This document shows, piece by piece, positions 26,250-35,536 of a stretch of 64,000 nt of DNA; within the stretch, counting starts at the first letter, position 1, and every line of letters starts with the position of its first letter. Source of the DNA: Saprospiraceae bacterium (GTDB taxonomy: Bacteria > Bacteroidota > Bacteroidia > Chitinophagales > Saprospiraceae); assembly GCA_020437105.1 (NCBI GenBank), contig JAGQWR010000002.1, positions 1-64,000 on the forward strand, read 5' to 3'. Under the pieces are notes generated by a model. The model was not told the origin of the DNA, ran no database searches, and saw nothing but the letters and a program-made list of their open reading frames with translations. The translations under genes and the position numbers were made by a program.

Positions 26250-27149
26250 TTAAAATCCGGCGTAATCTTCAGAGATCATTAGCTTTCGCTGAATGGATTG
26301 ATAAGAGCCAAACTCAGTAAGTTCCAGTGTACTTTCTCCCATCTCGGCAGAGTCGGGGATTCTGGAGAGCAACTGCTGATAGATGTCAAAAACGAGTCCT
26401 TGATAGAATTCGCCATTGCTTAAGATGATATCTAAGAAATCAGCTTTGTTGTTGCCGTCTTCCAATAGGATTTGGGCAGCAAATCCATCAACCATTGTGA
26501 CAGCAGCGGGTAATTCGGCTTCTGTTGGAAAGCGTTTGAAGAAATGTTCAAAACAGGAAATTACAAAGTTTTCGCTGCCCATATTTATTTCGTCATATAC
26601 CCCGTTGTCGGCTATTCTTCTAAAAAATTCCTTGATGTCAATTAGCCCGTTCTCATAATCAGCGGGCGCATCACGAAGCTTTTCAAATCGAATGATTTCC
26701 TGCATGATCCGTTGGGCAAAAGCGGTGTTTCCGTTTTGGAGCTCATCATTATAAGCCTGAGTATATAGGATGATTTGGAAATTAATATAGTCTTCTGTTA
26801 CATTTTGGAGATATGCCTGATTGTATATTTCCCAAAATCGCGTAAAGTATTCGGCGCTCGACTGGATATCGTCGAGGAAAAGCTCCCGAACCTCCGGGGT
26901 TAATCCACCATCCTTCAGCATGGCCGTACTGAATTCCAGTTCGCTGTCAAGAGGTTCCCGGCCATACAGATCGATGTACACCTTATTGACATAATTATCA
27001 ACCTCCACACTTGTAACGCCATCATAAGGTGGCGCGATGTTCTCGTCAATAATTTGGTTGATGTGGTTGATATCGGTAATGGTTTCCTTTTTAGTGCAGG
27101 AAGCGAAAAAGAAAAGAGCCATTAAAAGGAGCAGGGGCGTTCTCATCAT
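26250..27149 (-). CDS. Lipoprotein with DUF1549-like helical repeats, first gene of the operon
   Basis: The 299-residue lipoprotein has lipobox FASC followed by TKKETITDINHI. Two helical segments, VNKVYIDLYGREPLDSELEF and FEHFFKRFPTEAELPAAV, repeat a pattern also seen in the neighbouring lipoprotein, and the pattern resembles DUF1549 proteins that occur with DUF1501 and PSCyt1 proteins. The gene is separated by 22 bases from the next. The product should be tethered to a membrane facing the periplasm. Function is not known; confidence in the lipoprotein call is high, in the family moderate. Confidence 0.72.
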   Translation of the reverse strand: MMRTPLLLLMALFFFASCTKKETITDINHINQIIDENIAPPYDGVTSVEVDNYVNKVYIDLYGREPLDSELEFSTAMLKDGGLTPEVRELFLDDIQSSAEYFTRFWEIYNQAYLQNVTEDYINFQIILYTQAYNDELQNGNTAFAQRIMQEIIRFEKLRDAPADYENGLIDIKEFFRRIADNGVYDEINMGSENFVISCFEHFFKRFPTEAELPAAVTMVDGFAAQILLEDGNNKADFLDIILSNGEFYQGLVFDIYQQLLSRIPDSAEMGESTLELTEFGSYQSIQRKLMISEDYAGF

Positions 27150-27207
27150 ACCAGTTAATTTTACGCGCTTTGGACTATTGCATAGATTGGAGGTTTAAAA
27201 ATACGGC

Positions 27208-27251
27208 AAAAAAAATCCCGAATTTTGGGCTTTTCCAAAATTCGGGATTTT
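27208..27251 (-). terminator. Terminator of lolA
   Basis: Two perfect 17-base arms (27212-27228 and 27235-27251) with a six-base loop, followed on the minus strand by a T-run. It lies 20 bases after the lolA stop and just upstream of the five-gene operon. Confidence 0.85.
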
Positions 27252-27271
27252 CATGTTTTTTGATCAAACGC

Positions 27272-27958
27272 CTAGTCGATCCGCAGATCTTCGACATAAC
27301 AGTCCGGGCATTCAGACTTGTTCCAAACAAACTTATTATCTGCTAGTGCTTTGTTTGGAGTGAGTTTGTCAATAGAAAGCGTAAATCGGCTCCCGTCTCG
27401 GGAGAACGCTTTGATCCGCTTGATCTTGGCAGTGCTTTTTTCCACTGTCAGACGCATTTTGCTGTATTCTGAATCACGATCCAAAGGCTTGAACTCAATT
27501 TGCTGAACAGCCACTCCGTCTTCCATCGATTCATTGGAGAGTACGTACACGTATTCGCCGGATTCGTATGCCCGGAGTAGATCCGCAGGGGAAAGGATTC
27601 CACTATCTTCACCAAAGTCGGCATTATTGATTTGTACTTCCTTGTTATTGGCTAAAAATAACCACACGGTAGTACCATCGCAAATGATGCTTTGAGTCTC
27701 CATATCAATCCGGTATTTATCACCTTTTTGAAACAGTTTGCCTTTCATGATTTCTACCGGTTCTTCCGGGAATTCAATCTGCAGACTAAAATCTGCCTCT
27801 ACCGAGGAGTAACTCTCATAGGTCGCTTTTACCTTTTTGAGTATAGCTGTTGCTGCCGGATCAGAATCCTTGGAGTCGGTGTAATCTTTTGCAGGTTGTG
27901 CAAATATTGTTGGCAACACCAACAGTGCGGCAAATATGGATACAAGTAATTTTTTCAT
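27272..27958 (-). CDS. lolA: LolA-type outer-membrane lipoprotein carrier
   Basis: The 228-residue periplasmic protein has a signal peptide ending TIFAQ and a single LolA-type half-barrel. Segments KGKLFQKGDKYRIDM, TVWLFLANNKEVQINN and DLLRAYESGEYVYVL fit the family, and a C-terminal pair CPDC is added. LolA carries triacylated lipoproteins released from the inner membrane to the outer membrane, which suits a genome rich in lipoproteins. It is transcribed on its own, divergent from the C39 ABC exporter. Confidence 0.85.
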   Translation of the reverse strand: MKKLLVSIFAALLVLPTIFAQPAKDYTDSKDSDPAATAILKKVKATYESYSSVEADFSLQIEFPEEPVEIMKGKLFQKGDKYRIDMETQSIICDGTTVWLFLANNKEVQINNADFGEDSGILSPADLLRAYESGEYVYVLSNESMEDGVAVQQIEFKPLDRDSEYSKMRLTVEKSTAKIKRIKAFSRDGSRFTLSIDKLTPNKALADNKFVWNKSECPDCYVEDLRID

Positions 27959-28088
27959 GTCGTAGGTATTTCGTTTGAACTAAACCTTTAACGATTCAGA
28001 CGGCTTCATATTGGAAGTGGTTACAAAGGTAATCGTTAAAGTTCTTTTAAGAGTTTGTTTAAATTGTGAACCGGTTATTAAATTCAAC

Positions 28089-30272
28089 TTGTTGAGGCAT
28101 TCGTTTCCCTTATATCGCCAACTTGATGCCCGTGATTGCGGGCCTGCTTGTCTGCGCATGGTTGCAGCCTGGTACGGGAAGGATTTTCCACTTGCAGAGC
28201 TCCGTGATTTAGCCGGAGTGGATCGGGAAGGTGTTTCGGTAGAAGGCTTGATTGGAGCGGCTCGTTCCATTCAACTGGAATCGCTGCCGGTGCAGTTGGC
28301 ACTTCGGGATGATCCGGGATTACTCGACGCACCTTTGCCTTGTATCTTACATTGGGAGCAACGGCACTTTGTGGTACTGTACCGAATTCACAAGGGACAT
28401 TATTATATAGCTGATCCTGCAAAGGGACGTATGCGGCTGGGTGAACGTGCCTTCCTGTCCAAATGGCTGGACGGCCAGGAAAAAGGGATTGCGCTTTTAT
28501 TAGAGCCGGGTGTGTTGTTTTCGCGGCAAACCACCACTGGCTCTAAATCCCTGGATTGGCGGTTTATATGGAATTATTTATCACCTTATAAGGCTCTCTT
28601 TAGGCAACTTATATTAGGCTTGGTAGTGCTGAGTGGTATCCAGTTGGCCTTGCCTTTTATCACCAAAGCAATCGTAGATATCGGAATATCCAATCGCGAT
28701 ATCGGATTAGTCTGGATCTTATTGATTGGGCAACTTGTTTTGGTGCTCGGACAAACCAGTGCCTTGTTTTTCCAGAATTGGATTTTTCTGCATTTGGGGA
28801 CCCGGTTTAACTTATCCCTGCTGAGTACATTTTTGCAAAAGTTGATGCGTTTGCCGCTGCGATTCTTTGATCAGCGACTAATGGGAGATTTGCTCAATCG
28901 GATTCAGGATCACAAACGCATTGAATTGTTTGTAACCCAATCAAGTATGTCGCTCCTGCTTTCCGGGTTTCAATTGTTAGTGTTTGGTACTGTTTTGGCG
29001 CTCTTTCATTTTGGGATATTTTTGATTTTCTTCTTGTCCAGTCTGCTTTATTTTGGCTGGTTAATCCTTTTCTGGAACCAGCGCAGGTTGATCGATGCTG
29101 ATCGCTTTGAAAAAAATTCGGAGAATCAACATGCTCTGATTGAATTGATACAGGGCATGCCCGAGATTAAATTACAGGGTAGCGATACAAAAAGGCGTTG
29201 GAAGTGGGCACAGATCCAGGCCGATTTGTACAAGGTCAATTTACGGGGGCTGCGGATAAGTCAACTACAAGATGGAGGTACCACCCTTATTGCGCAGTTA
29301 AAAGATATCTTCATTTTATTGGTTGCGGCCTTAGCTGTGATCGAGGGACGGATGAGCTTAGGTTCTCTATTGGCCATACAATTTATTGTTGGCCAATTGA
29401 ATCTGCCGCTTCAGCAAATTACCTTGTTTCTACGCCGTGCCCAGGATGCCCGGATAAGCTTCGAGCGGTTTGGAGAAATTCATCAATTGCCGGATGAGGA
29501 TCCGGGAGGAAGTGAAAAAATTTGGAGTGATGGCCCCGGCAATATAGAAGGTCGCGGAATTTCGTTTGCCTACACAAGTGTACAGGAACCGGTGTTAAAA
29601 GAAATTGACTTCTCTATTCCGGCAGGTAAGGTCACTGCCATTGTCGGAAATAGCGGTAGTGGAAAAACTACGCTTCTTAAGTTATTGCTCGGGTTTTACC
29701 AGCCGGGTTCTGGCACATTGTTGTTGGATGAGGTGCCGCTTTCTTCGATGAACAAAGCCTGGTGGCGAAGTCAATGTGGGGCCGTATTACAAGACGGATT
29801 TTTGTTTTCTGATACGATCGCCAATAATATAGCTGAAAGTACGGATGTGCCAGATCCTATCCGCTTAAAAAAAGCCATTGAATTGGCCAGCCTGGAAGAC
29901 TATATCCGGCAACTACCCAATGGATTGAATACCCGGATTGGTGCGCAGGGAAATGGCCTAAGTCAGGGACAAAGACAGCGGCTGTTGATTGCCCGGGCGG
30001 TGTATAAAAATCCACGATTCCTGTTTTTTGATGAAGCGACCAATGCCCTGGATGCCAATAACGAGCGTTCTATTTTGGATCATTTGCGTCAGTTTTATAC
30101 AGGTCGTACGGTACTGGTTGTGGCGCATCGCCTGAGTACGGTGAAAGATGCCGACCAGATTCTGGTAATGGCTGATGGCCGGATCATAGAAAGTGGCACG
30201 CACCAAACACTTTTGGAAAAGCAGGGGGAGTATTATGAGCTGGTACGAAACCAGCTGGAAATAAATGGGTAA
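28089..30272 (+). CDS. C39-peptidase ABC transporter (peptide/bacteriocin-type exporter)
   Basis: The product has an N-terminal C39 cysteine peptidase (ARDCGPACLRM with the nucleophile Cys in DCGPAC, and catalytic His in RHFVVLY), a six-helix transmembrane domain, and an ABC ATPase with Walker A GNSGSGKTT, signature LSQGQRQR and Walker B FLFFDEAT. It would cleave a double-glycine leader and export the peptide. No ATG is available near the start: TTG at 28089 or 28092 gives the usual N-terminus, while a longer frame from 28011 adds 26 residues unlike the family. The HlyD partner follows after 9 bases. No substrate peptide was seen nearby. Confidence 0.92.
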   Translation: MLRHSFPLYRQLDARDCGPACLRMVAAWYGKDFPLAELRDLAGVDREGVSVEGLIGAARSIQLESLPVQLALRDDPGLLDAPLPCILHWEQRHFVVLYRIHKGHYYIADPAKGRMRLGERAFLSKWLDGQEKGIALLLEPGVLFSRQTTTGSKSLDWRFIWNYLSPYKALFRQLILGLVVLSGIQLALPFITKAIVDIGISNRDIGLVWILLIGQLVLVLGQTSALFFQNWIFLHLGTRFNLSLLSTFLQKLMRLPLRFFDQRLMGDLLNRIQDHKRIELFVTQSSMSLLLSGFQLLVFGTVLALFHFGIFLIFFLSSLLYFGWLILFWNQRRLIDADRFEKNSENQHALIELIQGMPEIKLQGSDTKRRWKWAQIQADLYKVNLRGLRISQLQDGGTTLIAQLKDIFILLVAALAVIEGRMSLGSLLAIQFIVGQLNLPLQQITLFLRRAQDARISFERFGEIHQLPDEDPGGSEKIWSDGPGNIEGRGISFAYTSVQEPVLKEIDFSIPAGKVTAIVGNSGSGKTTLLKLLLGFYQPGSGTLLLDEVPLSSMNKAWWRSQCGAVLQDGFLFSDTIANNIAESTDVPDPIRLKKAIELASLEDYIRQLPNGLNTRIGAQGNGLSQGQRQRLLIARAVYKNPRFLFFDEATNALDANNERSILDHLRQFYTGRTVLVVAHRLSTVKDADQILVMADGRIIESGTHQTLLEKQGEYYELVRNQLEING

Positions 30273-30281
30273 TTTAATCCG

Positions 30282-31553
30282 ATGAATCAGGAACAACAAA
30301 CAGACCAGATAGAAGACTTCCAAGGGTTGATCGGTAGTCCGAAAGGCTGGATTTTGCGATGGGGGATGAGTAGTATTTTGTTGATTCTGATCCTGTTTTT
30401 GGTATTTGCGGCGATATTTCGGTATCCGGATAGATTGGAAGCCGATATCCGTGTGACAGCTGGTGGTCTGCCTGTGAAAATCGTTGCCCGGGAAAGCGGA
30501 AGACTGAGTGAAATTTATGTGGAGGACGGGCAGGAAGTCCAGGCTGGTACCTGGCTTGCAGTGATAGAAAATCCGGCTGATCCAACGGCAATCCGGCAAT
30601 TAAAAACAGCGATGGAATCCTGGTCGTTTAATCCGGCACTTCTGGGAGAAATCCAACTTCCTGAATCTTTGAAACTGGGTGAAATAAAGCCTGTGTATGC
30701 GCGGTTTGAACGACATCTGACATTGGTGAAATCCTGGCTTGCAGCCGATCAGACGATATCCCGGAAAAGTCTCTTGCAGGAACAGTTGACAGAATTAGAG
30801 CAGGTGCAAACGAAACTGAAGCAACAGGAGAAATTGTTGGAAGAAGAAATAGAAGTAGCGGCTACCAGCTTTATTCGCCAAAAGGCGCTTTACCAAAAAG
30901 GGGCTATTAGTTTGGTGGAGCTGGAGGCGATTGAACGCCTGCAATTTCAGTACAAACGCGATCTCGCAAACCTCCAGATCAGACAGTCAGAAACAAGTCG
31001 TACCAAGCAAACCATCCGGCAAGCTCAAGTCGAAATAGAGGAATCTCAAGCAAAATGGCTGGCTGATCAAATGCCACTTTTGAGTCAATATAAACAAGAA
31101 CTGGAAAGTGCCCTGAATGCCTGGGAACAGACCTTTGTATTGGTTGCACCAGTAGCGGGTAGCATTAGTTTTGGCCGCTTTCGGGATGAACGGCAACGCG
31201 TGACAACGGGAGATCTGGTTTTTACAATTCTCTCCCGGAGCGATCTTTCAGGCTGGGTTTCGGAGGCAGTGATTTCGAGTCAGGGTGCCGGACGTATTCA
31301 GTTGGGAGATCAGGTCGAGATCGAATTATTTGATTTCCCGGCAGCAGAATTCGGCAAGGTGGAAGGGCAGGTTTCCAGCCTTTCGCTCACGCCGGAGGCC
31401 GGTACATATTCTATACAAATTGCTCTGGCCGATACCCTGCTAACTACTTTTGGGAAGCCCTTGCCTTTTCGTCCGATTTTGGAAGGGAAAGCCTATGTCA
31501 TCACCGACAAACGCAGTTTGCTAAAGCGGATGGTGGGGCGATTTAGGAATTAA
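30282..31553 (+). CDS. HlyD-family periplasmic adaptor
   Basis: The 423-residue protein has a cytoplasmic head of about 27 residues, one membrane helix near 30-48 (SSILLILILFLVF), a lipoyl-like half starting RLSEIYVEDGQEVQAG, a coiled-coil of about 130 residues (TELEQVQTKLKQQEKLLEEE, ending QKAL), and a second lipoyl half with LVAPVAGSISF. Such proteins bridge an ABC exporter to an outer-membrane channel. It follows the C39 transporter directly and should work with it. No TolC-like gene lies in this window. Confidence 0.92.
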   Translation: MNQEQQTDQIEDFQGLIGSPKGWILRWGMSSILLILILFLVFAAIFRYPDRLEADIRVTAGGLPVKIVARESGRLSEIYVEDGQEVQAGTWLAVIENPADPTAIRQLKTAMESWSFNPALLGEIQLPESLKLGEIKPVYARFERHLTLVKSWLAADQTISRKSLLQEQLTELEQVQTKLKQQEKLLEEEIEVAATSFIRQKALYQKGAISLVELEAIERLQFQYKRDLANLQIRQSETSRTKQTIRQAQVEIEESQAKWLADQMPLLSQYKQELESALNAWEQTFVLVAPVAGSISFGRFRDERQRVTTGDLVFTILSRSDLSGWVSEAVISSQGAGRIQLGDQVEIELFDFPAAEFGKVEGQVSSLSLTPEAGTYSIQIALADTLLTTFGKPLPFRPILEGKAYVITDKRSLLKRMVGRFRN

Positions 31554-31556
31554 GGT

Positions 31557-32864
31557 TTAATACGCTTCGTAAATAGCCTCCAGAATCCGTTCCATGGGTT
31601 CTTTTACGGTGCTGGAAGGCCCGGGAAAGTTGTTGTGCATAAAACTGAAAACCAGAATTCGTCCTTTTCTGGTTTTGATATACCCACTAAGGCAGTGTTG
31701 ATTTCTGAAGGTTCCGGTTTTGGCATATACATAGGGCGGATTGGCTGCATACCAATTTCGGATGGTACCGGATTGACCGCCAGCCGGCAGGAGGTTTAAC
31801 AGGCGATCTGTATCTACCTCCTGGTAGATCTTTTGGAGTAGGAATGCCAGACTTCTGGGCGTTGTAAGGTTGTACCTGGAAAGCCCGGATCCGTCAACCC
31901 AGATAGCAGATTGCGGCAGAAATTGGAGGTAATTCTCCTGAGCGTATTCGATCATCGCTTCCGCGGAAAGGGATTTTCCGATTTTTCGGCTACACATTAA
32001 TAAAATCTGCTCGGCCAGGTGGTTGTCGCTTTCCTGGAGCATCCGGCGATACAGGGTGTCTAATGGGACATCCGAATAGAGGATCTTTGTTTGTGTTGCT
32101 CCCAGGGGCAGATAATTGCGAGCTCTGACTGGCCGGCCAATCCGTTGCTCCAATAGTTTGGCCAGCGTTACGCCATCCGCCTGAAAAGGTATTTGGAAAT
32201 TGAGTTTTTGGATCGTGTCTATATTCGCCGGAAGGTAAAAGGTATTCTCGTTGGGTGCCCGGTAAATATGGTCTGTGTTTGGATCGCGATATACATCAAA
32301 CGCAGGCGGAAAGAGCCGGAGCGGGGAGAGGGGCGTTTCTCTGCTTACATTCAGGCTGTTTCGGTAAAGAGATAAGGGTGTTCGTTCCGTTTGAAAACCA
32401 TAATATTGATCATCCCAGGCCCAGCCGGAACCGTATTTGGGGGACTTTTGATTGTCGAGACATAAGTACAGGGTGTCTGTGTCAATAGCCAGGAGGGAGC
32501 GTGCTAAGCCTGGCTCCGCCCAGGAGGATTCCGGAAAGGGAAATAATGGAAATCCGGTACCTCGCAAATAGGTGTAAAATCCTTGTTCATAAACTTCGAA
32601 AACCGGCAGGGGATTATCCAGAATGTGGATAGCAGTATAGAATGTAAAAAGCTTCATATTGGAAGCCGGAAGAAAATAGTGATCGCCCTGGTAATCCTCC
32701 AGTATTTCGCCTGTTTCCGGGTCGAGGAGTACATAGCCTGTCAGGCTTTCCGGAAATTGAGAAGCTATTTGTCCAGCTTGAAATAGCGATTTTGAGCCTC
32801 CACAGGCAGTGAGGAGGAAAATGCTTAAGGTGAGTAGGAGGGCTGAATTGTTTTTATTACTCAT
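31557..32864 (-). CDS. dacB: D-alanyl-D-alanine carboxypeptidase/endopeptidase, PBP4 type (peptidase S13)
   Basis: From the ATG at 32864 the product is 435 residues with lipobox LTAC. Penicillin-binding motifs are present in order: SxxK in PASNMKL near residue 85, SxN in ESDNHLAEQ, and KTG in YAKTGT. Class C PBPs trim or cleave peptide cross-links in peptidoglycan in the periplasm. The insert typical of PBP4 lies between the first and second motifs. The start overlaps the truA stop codon in an ATGA arrangement, so the two are translationally coupled. Confidence 0.92.
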   Translation of the reverse strand: MSNKNNSALLLTLSIFLLTACGGSKSLFQAGQIASQFPESLTGYVLLDPETGEILEDYQGDHYFLPASNMKLFTFYTAIHILDNPLPVFEVYEQGFYTYLRGTGFPLFPFPESSWAEPGLARSLLAIDTDTLYLCLDNQKSPKYGSGWAWDDQYYGFQTERTPLSLYRNSLNVSRETPLSPLRLFPPAFDVYRDPNTDHIYRAPNENTFYLPANIDTIQKLNFQIPFQADGVTLAKLLEQRIGRPVRARNYLPLGATQTKILYSDVPLDTLYRRMLQESDNHLAEQILLMCSRKIGKSLSAEAMIEYAQENYLQFLPQSAIWVDGSGLSRYNLTTPRSLAFLLQKIYQEVDTDRLLNLLPAGGQSGTIRNWYAANPPYVYAKTGTFRNQHCLSGYIKTRKGRILVFSFMHNNFPGPSSTVKEPMERILEAIYEAY

Positions 32865-33616
32865 AGCAGAATAAATGGATATCGAATATCTGTCAGGAAC
32901 AATCCTTCCGGAGGAACGCTCCAACTTTTCTCCAGACGAATCTGCTTGTCTAAAGCTATTTTTACGGATTCCAGATCCAGTTTACTGGTGGCTACATTTA
33001 CGCACATCCCAACGATGAGTCGAACCATACCTCTCAAAAAGCGGTTTGCTGCGATATGAAAAACGAGCTCTTGTTCATCTCCGGATTGTTTCCACTCAGA
33101 TCGAACCAGGTTACATTCCATGGTCTTTACATCGGTATTTGTCTTACAAAATGGGAAAAACTCTTGATAGTCAAGCAATAATGTAGCAGCTTCTTGAAGT
33201 TTTTTAAAATCAGGCCGTAGGGCGTACGGATAAAAGTAGGCAGTTTCCTGACTGAAAGGGTCTTTGTGCATGGTCAGGTGATATTCATATGCCCGATGCG
33301 TTGCATGGAACCGGGCATGGGCATCATCGGCTACCGGAATGATTCTTCTGATAGCTATATCCGGAGGAAGAAATTTATTGATCCTCCGGAGGAATCCGTC
33401 GGGGAATGATCCGGGGAAATCGAAGTGGAAAAAATACTGTTTTGCATGTACGCCACTATCCGTTCTTCCGCATCCGGTGATTTCTGTCTCCTGGCCAAGA
33501 ATGGTTTGGAGTGCCCCTTCAATAACAGACTGGACGCTTATTTGGCCGGGTTGTTTTTGCCACCCACAGTAGGCTTTGCCCAGGTAGGCTGATTCGGCGA
33601 AGTAACGAGCTTGCAT
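32861..33616 (-). CDS. truA: tRNA pseudouridine synthase TruA
   Basis: The 251-residue enzyme modifies uridines 38-40 of the tRNA anticodon arm. The catalytic Asp53 is in GRTDSGVHA. Other matches include YCGWQKQPG near the N-terminus, FHATHRAYEY, and FLRGMVRLIVGM near 195. Length fits the family. It lies immediately upstream of the carboxypeptidase gene and overlaps it by a few bases. Confidence 0.95.
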   Translation of the reverse strand: MQARYFAESAYLGKAYCGWQKQPGQISVQSVIEGALQTILGQETEITGCGRTDSGVHAKQYFFHFDFPGSFPDGFLRRINKFLPPDIAIRRIIPVADDAHARFHATHRAYEYHLTMHKDPFSQETAYFYPYALRPDFKKLQEAATLLLDYQEFFPFCKTNTDVKTMECNLVRSEWKQSGDEQELVFHIAANRFLRGMVRLIVGMCVNVATSKLDLESVKIALDKQIRLEKSWSVPPEGLFLTDIRYPFILL

Positions 33617-33643
33617 TTGGCAAAGCTAGCTGTTTTCAGTTAA

Positions 33644-33678
33644 AAGAAAAGCCGCCTTCCCGTACAGGAAAAGCGGCT
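33644..33678 (-). terminator. Terminator of the DoxX gene
   Basis: Minus-strand hairpin with AGCCGC/GCGGCT arms (33650-33655 and 33672-33678 region) plus an inner TTCC/GGAA stem, followed by a T-rich run. It is about 30 bases after the DoxX stop. Confidence 0.7.
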
Positions 33679-33706
33679 GCTTATTTCGATAGATTTTAGA
33701 TGGTGT

Positions 33707-34084
33707 TTATCCTATAACGGCCGGATCTTTAGCAATGTGTAAACTATATAACCAGGATGCTCCGGCAAGCATGGTGTCTTTAAGAAAACCACCCATGGCC
33801 ATTTGGTTTTCGCCTCCGGATTCAATGACTCCGGGCAAATGGATGGATAAGGCAAAAATTAAAAGCATTAATCCAAGCAGCGCTGTGGCGAGTTTATCCA
33901 TTTTGCCAATCAGGATGGCAACAGCAGCAGCAATATGGGCGATTCCGGTAAGGTAAACCCAAATTTCACCACCTGGAATTGGAACTATGCCTGCCATATC
34001 TTTTGCTCCCATAAGGTGAAACAAACCGAAAATGGCGAATGGAATAGCAAACAAATACTTTCCGAGTCCGAGTAAGGATTTCAT
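33707..34084 (-). CDS. DoxX-family membrane protein
   Basis: The 125-residue protein has four hydrophobic helices at about 7-24, 40-60, 65-85 and 100-117. The motif AIPFAIFGLFHLMGA in the first helix and TGIAHIAAAVAILIGK in the second are typical of DoxX/YphA-like proteins. DoxX relatives are small membrane proteins linked to quinone redox reactions or oxidative stress. No genetic partner is next to it. The family is fairly clear, the role is unknown. Confidence 0.82.
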   Translation of the reverse strand: MKSLLGLGKYLFAIPFAIFGLFHLMGAKDMAGIVPIPGGEIWVYLTGIAHIAAAVAILIGKMDKLATALLGLMLLIFALSIHLPGVIESGGENQMAMGGFLKDTMLAGASWLYSLHIAKDPAVIG

Positions 34085-34186
34085 AGACGCAATGTTTTTT
34101 GTTTAAAAAGTTGTTTCGACAATAAATGTTTTGACATCTAGATATGAAAGTAAGGTTTGCGGTCTGAAAAGCGAAATAAAATAAGG

Positions 34187-34236
34187 AAAAAAAAAGGCTG
34201 ACTACCGGAAAATCCGGTAAAGTCAGCCTTTTTTAG
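34187..34236 (-). terminator. Terminator of the tig-clpP-clpX operon
   Basis: AAGGCTGACT/AGTCAGCCTT arms enclose CCGGAAAATCCGG; a T-run follows on the minus strand. It lies 19 bases after the clpX stop. Confidence 0.85.
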
Positions 34237-34254
34237 AATAAAGAATAATTTAGT

Positions 34255-35511
34255 CTAAGCAGCCTTAAGAGACGATAATTTCGACTTTTTCAACTTTTCA
34301 GTAGCGTATTCTTTGCTTATTTCAAAATGATCCAATTCAGTTTGAGAAGGAATCTCAAACATGGCATCGGTCATAATTGCTTCGCAGATGGATCGCAATC
34401 CACGAGCTCCCAGGTTATACTCCAGTGCTGTTTCAGCGATATAATCAATAGCATCTTCGGTGAAGCTCAATTTGATACCTTCCAGCTCAAATAAGCGGGA
34501 GTATTGTTTGATCAGCGAATTGCGGGGCTCGCTCAAAATCCTTTTAAGTACGTCTTTGGTTAATGGATCCAGGAATGTCAATACGGGTAAGCGGCCGATC
34601 AGCTCCGGAATTAATCCAAATGCTTTCAGGTCGCGGTGGGAAATGTATTGTAACATATTTTCCCGATCGACAATGTTGGTATCATTGCTGCCAAATCCGA
34701 TAACCTGCGTGTTTAATCTTTTAGCGATATTTTTTTCAATACCGTCAAAAGCGCCCCCGCAGATAAACAGGATATTTTGCGTGTTGACCTTGATCAACTT
34801 TTGCTCCGGATGTTTTCGGCCTCCCTGTGGTGGTACGTTTACATCGGTACCTTCCAGCATTTTCAGCATGGCTTGTTGTACACCTTCACCGGAGACATCC
34901 CGCGTAATTGACGGATTATCGCTCTTACGTGCGATTTTGTCAATCTCATCAATATATACGATCCCTTGTTGAGCGGCATCTACATTGTAATCACAAACCT
35001 GAAGCAGTCGGGAAAGGATGCTTTCTACATCTTCTCCAACATAACCGGCTTCCGTAAAGACGGTTGCATCGACAATTGCAAAAGGAACATTCAGCAATTT
35101 AGCGATCGTTTTGGCCAAAAGTGTTTTCCCGGTACCGGTTTGCCCGACAAAAAGAACATTCGATTTTTCAATCTCTACTTCTTCTGTATTGGCATCATGA
35201 CGGAGCCGCTTATAGTGATTATATACGGCAACAGAAAGATACTTTTTAGCTGCATCCTGTCCGATTACGTATTTATCCAGGTGATCTTTAATCATTTTCG
35301 GGGTAATCCCGGAAGGTACTTTAAAGTCTCCCTGCCCACTTTCCTCTTTGGTTTTTCGATCGTGATAGAGTTCTTCTTCAATAATCTCTGTTGCCTGTTC
35401 CACACATACTTCACAGATATGTGCTTCAATACCGGCAATAAGGATTAGTGCTTCCGATTTATCTCTTCCACAGAACGAACAACGATAACTATTCCCTTTG
35501 TTTGTACGCAT
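34255..35511 (-). CDS. clpX: ATP-dependent Clp protease ATP-binding subunit ClpX
   Basis: The 418-residue AAA+ unfoldase starts [20 protein letters not shown], with a zinc-binding domain using CSFC and CEVC (Cys spacing CX2C...CX2C). The ATPase has Walker [13 protein letters not shown] and Walker [11 protein letters not shown], sensor-1 region and [10 protein letters not shown] near the C-terminus. It unfolds tagged proteins and feeds them to ClpP. I use ATG 35511 rather than a longer frame because it gives the usual ClpX start. It is 25 bases downstream of clpP in the tig-clpP-clpX operon. Confidence 0.97.
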   Translation of the reverse strand: MRTNKGNSYRCSFCGRDKSEALILIAGIEAHICEVCVEQATEIIEEELYHDRKTKEESGQGDFKVPSGITPKMIKDHLDKYVIGQDAAKKYLSVAVYNHYKRLRHDANTEEVEIEKSNVLFVGQTGTGKTLLAKTIAKLLNVPFAIVDATVFTEAGYVGEDVESILSRLLQVCDYNVDAAQQGIVYIDEIDKIARKSDNPSITRDVSGEGVQQAMLKMLEGTDVNVPPQGGRKHPEQKLIKVNTQNILFICGGAFDGIEKNIAKRLNTQVIGFGSNDTNIVDRENMLQYISHRDLKAFGLIPELIGRLPVLTFLDPLTKDVLKRILSEPRNSLIKQYSRLFELEGIKLSFTEDAIDYIAETALEYNLGARGLRSICEAIMTDAMFEIPSQTELDHFEISKEYATEKLKKSKLSSLKAA

Positions 35512-35536
35512 ACTAAATGGTTGGTTGTGACCTCGC

